Shown one piece after another: positions 1 to 7,775 of a stretch of DNA of 64,000 nt (its first letter is position 1; each line of letters starts with the position of its first letter). The translations under genes and the position numbers were made by a program. A model generated the notes under the pieces. That model made no database searches and had not been told where the DNA came from. It saw only the letters and a list, made by a program, of their open reading frames with translations. Origin of the DNA: AC-32 sp038237925 (lineage in GTDB: Bacteria > Actinomycetota > Thermoleophilia > Gaiellales > Gaiellaceae); NCBI GenBank assembly GCA_038237925.1, contig JBBRYF010000006.1, forward strand, positions 1 through 64,000. Reading direction: 5' to 3'.

Positions 1-209
<209 letters not shown>

Positions 210-312
210 TTAGAACTCGTTGTCGCTGCTATGGAGTTTTGAGGGTGTACGCTACGCGTTCCGGAATCGCCTAGGGAAAGGTTTCCAGGATCAGCTAGAA
301 CGATTTACAAGT

Positions 313-428
<116 letters not shown>

Positions 429-440
429 TATTTGCTACAC

Positions 441-466
441 GAAGGGCCGCTTTCGAGCGGCCCTTC
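441..466 (+). terminator. rrn operon terminator hairpin
   Basis: A perfect 11-bp stem (GAAGGGCCGCT / AGCGGCCCTTC) closes on a TTCG tetraloop, 13 nt after 5S rRNA. No long T-tract follows. The convergent protease gene ends 11 bp further on, so the hairpin may serve both strands. Confidence 0.85.
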
Positions 467-476
467 GGCGTTCAAG

Positions 477-1319
477 CTAGGCAGCACGGAGCTTCTCGCG
501 CCAGTCGGGGTCGAGCTCCCGCAGCCGACGGATGCGCTCGCCGACGGGCGGATGCGTGACGAAGAGCCCCGCGAGGCCTTCCTCTGCGAATGGATTGAGC
601 GTATAGAGCGGCTCGGTGGCCGGGCTCGCCCGGAACTCGACCAGCTCTGCCGCCTGCTCGAGCCGGAGAAGGGCGTCGGCAAGTCCGTGCGGCGATCCAC
701 AGATCACAGCGGCAGCCCTGTCGGCGGCAAACTCACGCTTTGGCGAGAGCAGCAGGTGCACGATCGCCGCGGCAAGCGGACCGAGCACGAACAAGAGTCC
801 GCGCTGCAGCCAGCCGCCGATGCGGCTTGTCTCGATGAGCGCGGCTGCGACGACGACTGCCGCCGTCTGCACGAGCACGTCGCGGTTGCGGATGTGCGCC
901 AGCTCGTGCGCTAGCACGCCCTCGAGCTCCGCCGGCGGAGCGGCAAGGAGCAGCCCGCGGCTGACCGCGATCGCGCCACCGCGCGGGCCGCGGCCCGCTG
1001 CGAGCGCGCGCGGGTGCCCGTCGGGCAGCAGGTAGAGGCGCGGCCTCGGCACTCCCGCGCGCGAAGCCAGGCGTGCCGTCGTCGCGTGGAGCGCCGGCGA
1101 CTCGCCGACCTGGAGCTCCCGTGCGCCGACCAGGCCGAGCACGACGCGCTCGCCGTACCAGTAGGCCGCGAATGCGACGAGGAGCGCGAAGAACACGAGC
1201 AACGAGACCAGGCGGTAGCCGCCGATCGGCCACCCGATCGCGGCGACGACCGCGCACCCGCCGGCGACCAGCAGCCAGGTCTTGAGGAGGTTCCACGCGA
1301 CGAGCAGGCGCCCGCTCAC
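477..1319 (-). CDS. M48 family membrane metalloprotease, HtpX-like
   Basis: This 280-residue protein belongs to the HtpX-type zinc endopeptidases, which degrade damaged membrane proteins. Two hydrophobic segments span about residues 8-56. The zinc motif HELAHIRNRD lies at about 138-147 (H138, E139, H142), and the third ligand is expected at the Glu of 'SPKREFAAD' near 196. Further hydrophobic stretches at about 150-190 fit additional membrane helices. The size matches HtpX (about 285-300 residues). It is followed on the same strand by a small gene and a phosphatase with very short gaps, so one leftward operon (2164 to 477) is likely. htpX is the closest name, but orthology is not proven here. 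Confidence 0.88.
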   Translation of the reverse strand: MSGRLLVAWNLLKTWLLVAGGCAVVAAIGWPIGGYRLVSLLVFFALLVAFAAYWYGERVVLGLVGARELQVGESPALHATTARLASRAGVPRPRLYLLPDGHPRALAAGRGPRGGAIAVSRGLLLAAPPAELEGVLAHELAHIRNRDVLVQTAAVVVAAALIETSRIGGWLQRGLLFVLGPLAAAIVHLLLSPKREFAADRAAAVICGSPHGLADALLRLEQAAELVEFRASPATEPLYTLNPFAEEGLAGLFVTHPPVGERIRRLRELDPDWREKLRAA

Positions 1320-1323
1320 GCGC

Positions 1324-1572
1324 TCAGCCCTCGTCCGGCTGCTCGTCCTCGTCCAGGCCCCGCGGCGGCCAGTCGGGCTCCGGCGCGTCGCAGCGGCTCG
1401 AACAGTGAAGCGACGCGATGTTCTGCAGCGGGATCAGGATGTGCCCGTTGAGCTCGAGGTGGGCCACCTCGTCGAGCAGGCAGTAGGCGGTCAGCACGCC
1501 GTCCTGGTAGTCGCCGCCGAAGAGCGCGACCTCGACCTGCTCGCCTTTGTACTTGTTGGTGTAGTCCTCCAC
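1324..1572 (-). CDS. Small conserved-looking protein of unknown function
   Basis: The 82-residue product has a beta-rich central region (about residues 8-60) and an acidic, proline-containing C-terminus. It has no signal peptide or membrane segment. It lies between a phosphatase gene (10 bp upstream) and the HtpX-like gene (4 bp downstream), all on the minus strand, which supports real expression in an operon. I do not recognise the family, and the sequence supports no function. Confidence 0.65.
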   Translation of the reverse strand: MEDYTNKYKGEQVEVALFGGDYQDGVLTAYCLLDEVAHLELNGHILIPLQNIASLHCSSRCDAPEPDWPPRGLDEDEQPDEG

Positions 1573-1582
1573 CGGGTCGCGC

Positions 1583-2164
1583 TCAGTCTAGTCGGCGCAG
1601 CACGCCGTCCTCGACGGCGAATTCGGCCACGAAGACATTCGCGATCGCTGGGCCGTGCCGCCTCGCCTCGGCGTGCGACGTGCCCGCGGCGAACGCAAAG
1701 GCGGCGCGAATCGGCCCGCCGTGCGTGACCGCGAGGATCCGCTCGCCGGCATGACGATCCGCGAGCTCCAGCAGGGCTGAGACCACACGGCGGCCCAGCT
1801 CGTCGTAGCTCTCGCCGTCCTCCCAGCCCTGCTCGTAGTCCAGCCAGCGCGCGAACTGCCCCGGGAACCGTTGCTCGATCTCGGGACGGGTCAAGCCCTG
1901 CCACGAGCCGACGTCGATCTCGCGCAACCACTCGACCGGGATCGGCTCGAGCCCGCGCGACGCCGCGACGACCTCTGCCGTCTCGAGCGCCCGGCGCAGG
2001 GGGCTCGAGTAGATCGCTGCGAGCTCGTCGGCCCGCAGCGCCTCGCCGAGCTCGACCGCCTGCGCCCGGCCGGTGTCGTTCAGCGGCGGATCGGCGTGCC
2101 CCTGGAAGCGGCCCTCGCGGTTCCAGTCGGTCTCGCCGTGGCGGGCCAGCAGGATCGTCGTCAC
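1583..2164 (-). CDS. Histidine phosphatase (phosphoglycerate mutase-like) family protein
   Basis: The N-terminal signature LARHGETDWN (residues 6-15) carries the catalytic His of the RHG motif. A second conserved His lies in 'VTHGGPIRAAF', and the acid/base Glu is in the 'EIDVGSWQG' region. At 193 residues it matches cobC/GpmB-like phosphatases. Known members act on many small phosphoesters (phosphoglycerate, alpha-ribazole phosphate, sugars); nothing here decides the substrate. It is probably the first gene of the leftward operon that includes the HtpX-like protease. The divergent SDR gene starts only 22 bp away. Confidence 0.88.
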   Translation of the reverse strand: MTTILLARHGETDWNREGRFQGHADPPLNDTGRAQAVELGEALRADELAAIYSSPLRRALETAEVVAASRGLEPIPVEWLREIDVGSWQGLTRPEIEQRFPGQFARWLDYEQGWEDGESYDELGRRVVSALLELADRHAGERILAVTHGGPIRAAFAFAAGTSHAEARRHGPAIANVFVAEFAVEDGVLRRLD

Positions 2165-2186
2165 GGCCGCACTAGACTAATCGCCC

Positions 2187-2939
2187 TTGGACCTGGGCCT
2201 CAGAGACCGGTTGTGCCTCGTGACCGGATCGACCGGCGGCATCGGCCTCGCGACCGTCGAGCTGCTCGTCGAGGAGGGCGCGCGCGTCGTCACCTGCGGG
2301 CGCAGCGGTGCGCCGGGCGTGGGGGAGGCCTTTCACGTCATCGCCGACCTCTCCAAGCCTGGCGAGCCGGAGCGCGTGGTCGCCGAGGCCGGCGAGCTCG
2401 ACGTGCTCGTCAACAACGTCGGCTACGCCGAGCAGCGCGACTTCCTGACGCTGGCGGACGAGCAGTGGGACGAGGCCTGGCAGCTGAACGTGATGAGCTA
2501 CGTGCGCGCGATTCGCGCCGCGGTGCCCGTGATGCGCGGACGTGGAGGCGTGATCGTCAACGTCTCGTCCACGGCCGGCAAGCGCCCGTCAACCGGGATG
2601 CCCGAGTACTCGGTGACGAAGGCCGCCGTGCTCTCCCTCTCGCGCCTGGTCGCGGACCTCTACGCCGGCGACGGGATCCGCTGCAACGCCGTCGCGCCCG
2701 GGCCGACCGCGACTGAGGCCTGGCTCGGCGAGGGCGGGCTAGCCGACCAGCAGGCCGCGCGCAGCGGCAAGAGCCGCGACGAGGTGCTCGAGGCGGTCGG
2801 CAAGGGCCGTCCGCTGGGCCGGCTGGCCGAGCCCCAGGAGATCGCCGAGGTGGTCGCCTTCCTCTGCTCCGACCGGGCCTCGTACGTGACGGGCGCGGCC
2901 TGGAGCGCGGACGGCGGAACCGTCCCGATCATCATCTAG
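2187..2939 (+). CDS. Short-chain dehydrogenase/reductase (SDR)
   Basis: A classical SDR of 250 residues that probably oxidises or reduces an alcohol/ketone with NAD(P). The cofactor motif TGSTGGIG is at residues 13-20, the structural NNVG motif follows near residue 80, and the catalytic Ser is in 'VNVSSTAG' with the YxxxK pair in 'EYSVTKAA'. The C-terminal 'SYVTGAAWSADGG' is typical. The start is TTG at 2187. A -10-like TAGACT at 2173-2178 sits only 8 bp before it, so the transcript may have almost no leader. The dGTPase gene follows 9 bp later. The substrate cannot be read from the sequence. Confidence 0.9.
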   Translation: MDLGLRDRLCLVTGSTGGIGLATVELLVEEGARVVTCGRSGAPGVGEAFHVIADLSKPGEPERVVAEAGELDVLVNNVGYAEQRDFLTLADEQWDEAWQLNVMSYVRAIRAAVPVMRGRGGVIVNVSSTAGKRPSTGMPEYSVTKAAVLSLSRLVADLYAGDGIRCNAVAPGPTATEAWLGEGGLADQQAARSGKSRDEVLEAVGKGRPLGRLAEPQEIAEVVAFLCSDRASYVTGAAWSADGGTVPIII

Positions 2940-2948
2940 TCTGGCCTC

Positions 2949-3923
2949 ATGCCCGAGCTCGCGGGAAGGACGGCCGACGCCTTCGAGGCGGGCGTTCGCG
3001 AGCACGAGGAGCGCTGGCTCGCGCCGCTGGCGGTGCGGTCCTTCGAGACGCGCGGGCGCGCACACGAGGAGGAACCGTGCCTGCTGCGGACGCCGTTCCA
3101 GCGCGACCGCGACCGGATCGTTCACGCCAAGGCCTTCCGCCGGCTGATGCACAAGACGCAGGTTTTCGTCGACCCGGCCGGCGATCACTACCGCACGCGG
3201 CTGACCCATACGCTCGAGACGACCGGCATCTCGCGCGGGGTCGCGCGGGCGCTGCGGCTGAACGAGGACCTCGTCGAGGCGATCGGGCTCGGCCACGACT
3301 TGGGCCACACCCCGTTCGGCCATGCGGGCGAGGAGGCGCTCGACGAGCTGCTGCGCGAGCGCTTCGACCGTCGCTTCCGCCACAACGAGCACTCGCTCCG
3401 CGTCGTCGACGCGCTGGAGCGAGACGGCCGCGGGCTCAACCTGACGGAGGAGGTCCGGGACGGGATTCTCAACCACACCGGGCCGAACGAGCCCGACACG
3501 CTCGAGGGCAAGATCGTGCGGCTCGTCGACCGGGTCGCGTACATCAACCACGACATCGACGACGCGGTGCGAGCGGGCGTGCTCGACCCGGCGGAGCTGC
3601 CGCACGACGCGATCGAGCTGCTCGGGCCGACGGGGTCGCGGCGGATCGACGCGCTCGTCCACGACCTGGTCGAGACGTCCGCCCGAGAAGGCGACATCCG
3701 CCAGAGCGACGAGGTCGGCGCGGCGATGCTCTCCCTGCGCTCGTTCATGTTCGAGCGCGTCTACCTCGGCGAGGCCGCCGGCTCCGAGCACGCGCGCGCA
3801 CGGGCGACCGTTCAGCGGATCTTCGACCATCTGCTGGAGCGCGGCGACGAGCTCCAGGACGTGATCGACTACGTGGCCGGGATGACCGACCGCTTCGCGC
3901 TCACTTACGCCGAGAGCCTCTGA
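2949..3923 (+). CDS. dgt: Deoxyguanosinetriphosphate triphosphohydrolase-like HD protein
   Basis: An HD-superfamily dNTPase of 324 residues. It shows the N-terminal 'FQRDRDRIVHAKAFRRL' segment, a metal His in 'RLTHTLETT', and the HD pair in 'GLGHDLGHTPFGH'. A further Asp lies in 'LVDRVAYINHDIDD'. The family cleaves dGTP (or other dNTPs) to the nucleoside plus triphosphate, which affects nucleotide pools. Its stop overlaps the dnaG start in an ATGA, so the two are translationally coupled. The dgt-dnaG order is common in Actinobacteria. Confidence 0.93.
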   Translation: MPELAGRTADAFEAGVREHEERWLAPLAVRSFETRGRAHEEEPCLLRTPFQRDRDRIVHAKAFRRLMHKTQVFVDPAGDHYRTRLTHTLETTGISRGVARALRLNEDLVEAIGLGHDLGHTPFGHAGEEALDELLRERFDRRFRHNEHSLRVVDALERDGRGLNLTEEVRDGILNHTGPNEPDTLEGKIVRLVDRVAYINHDIDDAVRAGVLDPAELPHDAIELLGPTGSRRIDALVHDLVETSAREGDIRQSDEVGAAMLSLRSFMFERVYLGEAAGSEHARARATVQRIFDHLLERGDELQDVIDYVAGMTDRFALTYAESL

Positions 3924-5566
3924 TGGCGTTGATCCGCGAGGGATCGGTGCGAGAGGCGGTCGACGCCGCCGACATGGTCGAGGTCGTCACCGCCCGGACG
4001 CAGCTGCGCCGCTCGGGCGCGCGCTGGACCGGCCTCTGCCCCTTCCACGACGAGAAGACGCCGAGCTTCTCGGTCAACCCGGCGGACAAGCTCTACTACT
4101 GCTTCGGCTGCGGCGCGGGCGGCGACATCATCAAGTTCGTCCGCGAGACCGAGCAGCTCGACTTCGCGCAGGCCGTCGAATGGCTCGCCGAGCGCTACCG
4201 CGTCACGCTCGAGTACGAGGAGTCGTCCCCGGAGCAGGACGCAGCGCGCGGCCGGCGCGAGCGGCTGCTCTCGCTGCTCGAGCAGGCCACCAGCTTCTAC
4301 GAGCGGTACCTCTGGGAGTCACCGCGCGGCGAGGCTGCGCGCGAGTATTTGGCGGGCCGCGGGCTCGGCGAGGAGGTCTGCCGCGAGTATCGGCTCGGGC
4401 TCGCGCCCGGCGGCGCGACCCTGGCACGCGGGGCTCGCGAGAAGGACTTCACCGCGCAGGAGCTCTCCGCGGCCGGGCTCGTGAACCGTCGCGGCAACGA
4501 CTACTTCAACGGCCGACTGCTCTTCCCGCTGGCCGACGCGCGCGGGCGCGTGCGCGGGTTCCAGGCCCGCAAGCTGCGCGAGGATGACCCGCTCCAGGCG
4601 AAGTATGTGAACTCGCCGGAGGGCGAGCTCTTTCGCAAGGGGGACATGCTGTACGGGCTCGACCGTGCGCGGACCGCGATCGCCAAGCAGGAGCGCGCGG
4701 TGGTCGTCGAGGGCAACACCGACGTGCTGGCCCTGCACCAGGCGGGGCTCGAGCCGGTCGTCGCGTCGATGGGCACCGCGCTCACCGACCGGCAGCTGAA
4801 AGAGCTCTCGCGCCTGACGCACAAGGCGTGGCTGTGCTTCGACGGCGACGCGGCCGGCGAGGCGGCGACGCTACGCGGGATGGAGCTCGCCGCGGCGCAG
4901 GGCTTCGACGTGCGGGTGGTGACGCTGCCGCCCGGCTGCGACCCGGCCGACCTCGCGGACGAGTTCGACGAGTTGTTGGGCCGAGCGGAGGTCTACCTTT
5001 CGCATCGCGTTCGCATCGAGCACGGGCGGCGCGAGCCGCAAGAAGCTTTTGTGGAGATTCGTAAAGCGCTCGCGCCGTTCGAGGACTCCCCTGAGCGTCA
5101 GGACGCAGTACGACTTGCTGCAGATTTGCTCGGCCTGCCGAAGGAGACACAGGCTGGCCTTGCGCCCGGCCGCGGGCAACGCTTGACCGGTGAGCTCACG
5201 CCGCGGCTGCTGGAGAAGGGCTCACGCCTCGAGCGCGACGCGCTGGCCGGGATCGCGGCGCATCCCGAGCTGTTAGGGCTGCTCGCGGAGCTCGCGCCCG
5301 AGCACTTCGACTTCGAGCTTCACCGGCGCGCGCGAGCGCACATCCTCGACCCGGGCGAGCCGGACGAGGAGCTCGTGCCGCTCCTGGCCGAGCTCGACGC
5401 GCGCGGCGCGACCGAGGGCATCGACGAGGAGACGGCGAAGGAGCTGCTGCTGCGGCTGCGCGAGCGCCAGCTCCGGCGCGAGCTCGAGACCGCCGAGCCC
5501 GAGCGCACGAAGGAGCTGCAAGAGCAGCTCGAGAAGGTCCGCGCGACGGCAGCCAGTCTCAGTTAG
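3923..5566 (+). CDS. dnaG: DNA primase
   Basis: A replicative primase of 547 residues. The CHC2 zinc-binding domain is at about residues 36-65 (CPFHDEKTPSFSV ... YYCFGCGAGGD). The RNA polymerase domain follows, then the Toprim core at about 258-340, with 'VVVEGNTDVLALHQ' and the metal-binding 'FDGDAAGE'. The C-terminal part, about 420-547, is helical and should bind the DnaB helicase. The Toprim Glu is followed by NTDV rather than the commoner YMDV/YFDV. The ATG at 3923 overlaps the dgt stop. The downstream tRNA-Asn has its own promoter-like element. Confidence 0.96.
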   Translation: MALIREGSVREAVDAADMVEVVTARTQLRRSGARWTGLCPFHDEKTPSFSVNPADKLYYCFGCGAGGDIIKFVRETEQLDFAQAVEWLAERYRVTLEYEESSPEQDAARGRRERLLSLLEQATSFYERYLWESPRGEAAREYLAGRGLGEEVCREYRLGLAPGGATLARGAREKDFTAQELSAAGLVNRRGNDYFNGRLLFPLADARGRVRGFQARKLREDDPLQAKYVNSPEGELFRKGDMLYGLDRARTAIAKQERAVVVEGNTDVLALHQAGLEPVVASMGTALTDRQLKELSRLTHKAWLCFDGDAAGEAATLRGMELAAAQGFDVRVVTLPPGCDPADLADEFDELLGRAEVYLSHRVRIEHGRREPQEAFVEIRKALAPFEDSPERQDAVRLAADLLGLPKETQAGLAPGRGQRLTGELTPRLLEKGSRLERDALAGIAAHPELLGLLAELAPEHFDFELHRRARAHILDPGEPDEELVPLLAELDARGATEGIDEETAKELLLRLRERQLRRELETAEPERTKELQEQLEKVRATAASLS

Positions 5567-5597
5567 GCGCCGCTACAATCGCGCGGCTGAGCACCGT

Positions 5598-5670
5598 TCC
5601 CCGGTAGCTCAATTGGCAGAGCATCCGGCTGTTAACCGGAGGGTTGTTGGTTCGAGTCCAACCCGGGGAG
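5598..5670 (+). tRNA. tRNA-Asn (GTT)
   Basis: A full cloverleaf can be drawn: acceptor TCCCCGG / CCGGGGA, an anticodon stem TCCGG/CCGGA with loop CTGTTAA (anticodon GTT), and a T arm with GGTTCGAGTCC. CCA is not encoded. A -10-like TACAAT lies at 5574-5579. The 3' 44 nt are duplicated at 15158-15201, which marks this gene as the attachment site of the downstream element. The tRNA itself is intact. Confidence 0.97.
5627..5670 (+). repeat. attL core: 44-bp direct repeat (tRNA-Asn 3' end)
   Basis: This copy is identical over 44 bp to 15158-15201. It begins inside the anticodon arm (GGCTGTTAACCGGAGG) and runs to the discriminator base. Bases immediately outside differ on both sides (C versus G before it, T versus C after it), so the repeat is exactly delimited. 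Confidence 0.95.
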
Positions 5671-5724
5671 TAACAGAAGGCCCCGCAAATACGGGGCTTT
5701 CTGTGTCCTCGGAGAAGGCTACGC

Positions 5725-6361
5725 TCATGTTTGTACCGGATCTTGTACCGCAGCGAAGATGCGCTCTTCGCCACGTTCTGCTGCTCCCGGGAAGAGCACC
5801 TGAGCAGCATGGATGTAGCGCTCGGTGATGCTTCCCTGCGAGTGTCCGGCCTTCAACTGGACGTAGGCCTGCGGGTTCCCTGCTGCGGCTTCGTGCGTCA
5901 ACGCGGTATGGCGCAGGTCATGCCAGGCCCGGAACGGCTTGGTAATCCCTGCTCGCTTCAACGCCGGTCGCATGTACTCCCGACTCAGCCTGGAAGCGTC
6001 GAGCGGCGTCCCGAGCACCGGGTGGCAGAAGACAAGCGAGTCGTCGCTGCGATAGCTAGTCGCCTGCCATTGCTCATTCAGCGCCTCTAGGACGCGTGGG
6101 CCGAGCTCGATCGTGCGCTGTGAGGTGCGGCTCTTCGGGGTCGTGAACTCACCCCGCACATACGACTCGCGGCTTCCTCCAACGGTTACGCTCGACCGCT
6201 TCCAAGCGCTTGCCAAGCTCCCGTTGCGCTCTAACTTCGTTCCAGTGCGGCTCAGGGCCAAGCGTTTCCTGAACCTGCCGTCCGTCGGCGTCGGTGAACT
6301 TGATCCGCCAGGTGACAGCACGCTTTCCTGGGTAGCGGATTACGCATGCGCCAGTGGCCAT
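5725..6361 (-). pseudogene. Tyrosine recombinase (integrase), internally deleted and frameshifted
   Basis: Two fragments are recognisable. The N-terminal piece (6361 down to about 6150) has the arm-binding-like beta domain with 'WRIKFTDADGRQVQETLG' and the helix 'ELGKRLEAVERNRWRK'. The C-terminal piece (about 6195 down to 5725, in another frame) begins with 'SYVRGEFTTPKSRTSQRT' and keeps HDLRHT, 'LKAGHSQG' and the nucleophile Tyr in 'ERYIHAA'. The core-binding domain and the first catalytic Arg are missing. About 170 residues are lost relative to usual family length (about 370-400). The gene abuts attL as expected for the element's own integrase. It should be catalytically dead. Confidence 0.85.
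5731..5750 (+). repeat. Paired direct repeat near attL, possible integrase arm site
   Basis: TTGTACC occurs twice with a 12-bp period (5731 and 5743), inside the 3' end of the integrase remnant and 60 bp from the core. A 19/20 identical copy lies at 15055-15074. Paired direct repeats flanking a core site are what tyrosine integrases use as arm-type sites; that role is inferred. Confidence 0.5.
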
Positions 6362-6405
6362 CTGCTGCGACCTCCTCGATTGGGGGAACGGTGACACTTG
6401 CGATA

Positions 6406-6633
6406 CTACGCCCCCGGGAGGCGGGCCGACGGGGAACGGTGACACGAACCTCCTCGTCCGCCTCCCGTCTCGCAGGATTCGAGCCACTCGGAGACCTGCT
6501 CCCAGCGATAGCGACGGTAGCGCCCGAGCGCTAGGCAGGGGAGCCTGCCGGCTCGGGTTTCACGCCGAACCCAGCTCGTCGGCACGCCAAGGCGTTCTGC
6601 GACCTCGACTGCGTCGAGCAGGCGCTCGCTCAC
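6406..6633 (-). CDS. Excisionase-type helix-turn-helix protein
   Basis: A 75-residue protein with a MerR/excisionase-like winged helix: 'DAVEVAERLGVPTSWVRRETRAGRLPC' in shorter form spans about residues 7-33, followed by 'YRRYRWEQVSEWLE'. Such proteins bend att DNA to direct excision. It lies immediately upstream of the integrase remnant on the same strand, the usual xis-int order. The GTG start overlaps the stop of a truncated paralogous start fragment (GTGA). The C-terminal Gly/Ser/Arg tail is low-complexity. Confidence 0.8.
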   Translation of the reverse strand: MSERLLDAVEVAERLGVPTSWVRRETRAGRLPCLALGRYRRYRWEQVSEWLESCETGGGRGGSCHRSPSARLPGA

Positions 6634-6689
6634 GCCGGCACCGAAAGCATCGCCGCTACTCCGTTCGCGTCGAGCAGGCGCTCATTCAC
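6630..6689 (-). pseudogene. Truncated second excisionase-type HTH start
   Basis: A GTG at 6689 opens a 19-codon reading frame, VNERLLDANGVAAMLSVPA, that parallels the start of the adjacent excisionase (SERLLDAVEVAERLGVP) and then stops in a GTGA overlap with it. The 17-bp DNA string GCGTCGAGCAGGCGCTC is shared by the two starts. It looks like the residue of a tandem duplication collapsed by recombination. It could instead be a translational-coupling leader. Confidence 0.5.
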
Positions 6690-6797
6690 GACGCCGCCTC
6701 CGACAGTTCCCGTCGAAGGGATACACTCGACCAACCTTGGGTGGGCCGAACGGAAACGCCAGTCTGGGCGGACGGTTGAAGTCTTTCGCGCTCGTGG

Positions 6798-7010
6798 TCA
6801 CGGGCGAAAGCGGTGACTACTTCCACATGCTCGCCAAGTACGGGAAGCGCCGAGTGCGAGTGGGACGCGAAGCAGCGGCGGAGAGGCATCCGCTCGACCG
6901 CCGAATCGCCGACCGTCGTGGTGGTGGGGATCGTCGGCTTCGTGGCGGCGGAGCAGCTCGAGCAGGTAGCTCCGCTCGGCTCTGGTGAGGGCGACGGCGT
7001 AGACGGTCAC
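6798..7010 (-). CDS. Short element-encoded protein, unknown
   Basis: A GTG at 7010 overlaps the stop of the preceding gene in a GTGA, giving a 70-residue product. The N-terminal 'LTRAERSYLLELLRRHE' is a credible amphipathic helix like those in small phage proteins. The rest is Arg/Ser-rich and may not be a folded domain. I do not recognise a family; the evidence is position and overlap only. Confidence 0.4.
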   Translation of the reverse strand: MTVYAVALTRAERSYLLELLRRHEADDPHHHDGRRFGGRADASPPLLRVPLALGASRTWRACGSSHRFRP

Positions 7011-7513
7011 GGGGCCGGGGGAGGTCGGAGATCCGACTGCGGCACCTTCCAGACGTCTTCCCATCCGTAGCGCTCCTGCTTGGCGTCTTCGCTACGGATC
7101 CAGCCGACAACGCGATAGTTCGGCATCGTCCCGACAACGAGTAAGAAGATTCGGCCATCCTTGTCGCGTGGCCGAATGATCAGGCCCCCGTTCTCGCGAG
7201 TCGTGTGCCTAACCTCGACGTTCGGCCAGAGGTCAGGCTCGTTGAGATCGTCTCCACAGGTCATGTTCCACCTGCACTTCGTGATCCGTGAGCCTGCGAG
7301 CTCGGCCCCTGCAGCATCCTGATCGAGCTTCAGCCCTTCGCTCTCATTGGTCGCAAATTGGCGCCGAAGGCCCCGGGCTCGAGAGCTCGTAGTGCGGCGA
7401 GTCCCAACCACCGTCGCAACCTCGGCTTCGAGTTCGTTCAGCGTCACGGAAACTCCGCAACTCTCGGTCTTCCCTCCGGCGGTGAACTCGCCGACTCGAA
7501 GCTGCTCGCTCAT
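7007..7513 (-). CDS. Phage-type nuclease-like protein (PD-(D/E)XK-like fold suspected)
   Basis: A 168-residue product resembling a family frequent in actinobacterial phages and small integrated elements. Conserved-looking features are the helix with 'SEGLKLDQDAAGAELAG' (residues about 57-73), then 'LWPNVEVRHTTREN', 'GLIIRPRDKD' and 'LLVVGTMPNYRVVGWI'. The layout of a helical Glu, an acidic position and then ExR/K on a beta strand suggests a resolvase-like nuclease core, with Arg where Lys is usual. It is coupled by ATGA to the gene upstream. A role in processing element DNA during replication is inferred; enzymatic activity is unproven. Confidence 0.6.
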   Translation of the reverse strand: MSEQLRVGEFTAGGKTESCGVSVTLNELEAEVATVVGTRRTTSSRARGLRRQFATNESEGLKLDQDAAGAELAGSRITKCRWNMTCGDDLNEPDLWPNVEVRHTTRENGGLIIRPRDKDGRIFLLVVGTMPNYRVVGWIRSEDAKQERYGWEDVWKVPQSDLRPPPAP

Positions 7514-7761
7514 ACGCCCAACCGTGCCTGCTCGTAAGCGAGGCAGGCCGTGGCAGCGGGGACACGAGAGACGGGTTCCCGTGGGCTCGAGGGAACCCCT
7601 AGACCAAACAACGCCTCGAGATCGGTAACGACAACCTCAGGGACGACGCGAAGCCGGATATCGGCATGCTCCTTCCAGAGGCAATGTGCCTCGCCGATCT
7701 CACGGCCTTGCAAGGGTCCGAGCTTCTCGCCGGCGAGGGTCGTCCAGTGCGAGCGGAACAT
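7510..7761 (-). CDS. Hypothetical protein of the element's replication operon
   Basis: I prefer the ATG at 7761 (83 residues, 'MFRSHWTTLAGEKLG'), because starting at 7839 would run antiparallel in frame through the PrimPol C-terminus. It begins 15 bp after the PrimPol stop and ends in an ATGA overlap with the nuclease-like gene. No motif is recognised. The central 'ADIRLRVVPEVVVTDLEALFG' has an alternating strand pattern. Confidence 0.5.
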   Translation of the reverse strand: MFRSHWTTLAGEKLGPLQGREIGEAHCLWKEHADIRLRVVPEVVVTDLEALFGLGVPSSPREPVSRVPAATACLAYEQARLGV

Positions 7762-7775
7762 GCCGGTGTTGCCCT

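Noticed and set aside
3077..3922. Long reading frame upstream of and in frame with dnaG
   Set aside because: It is the shadow of dgt in another frame; primase homology begins at the ATG at 3923.
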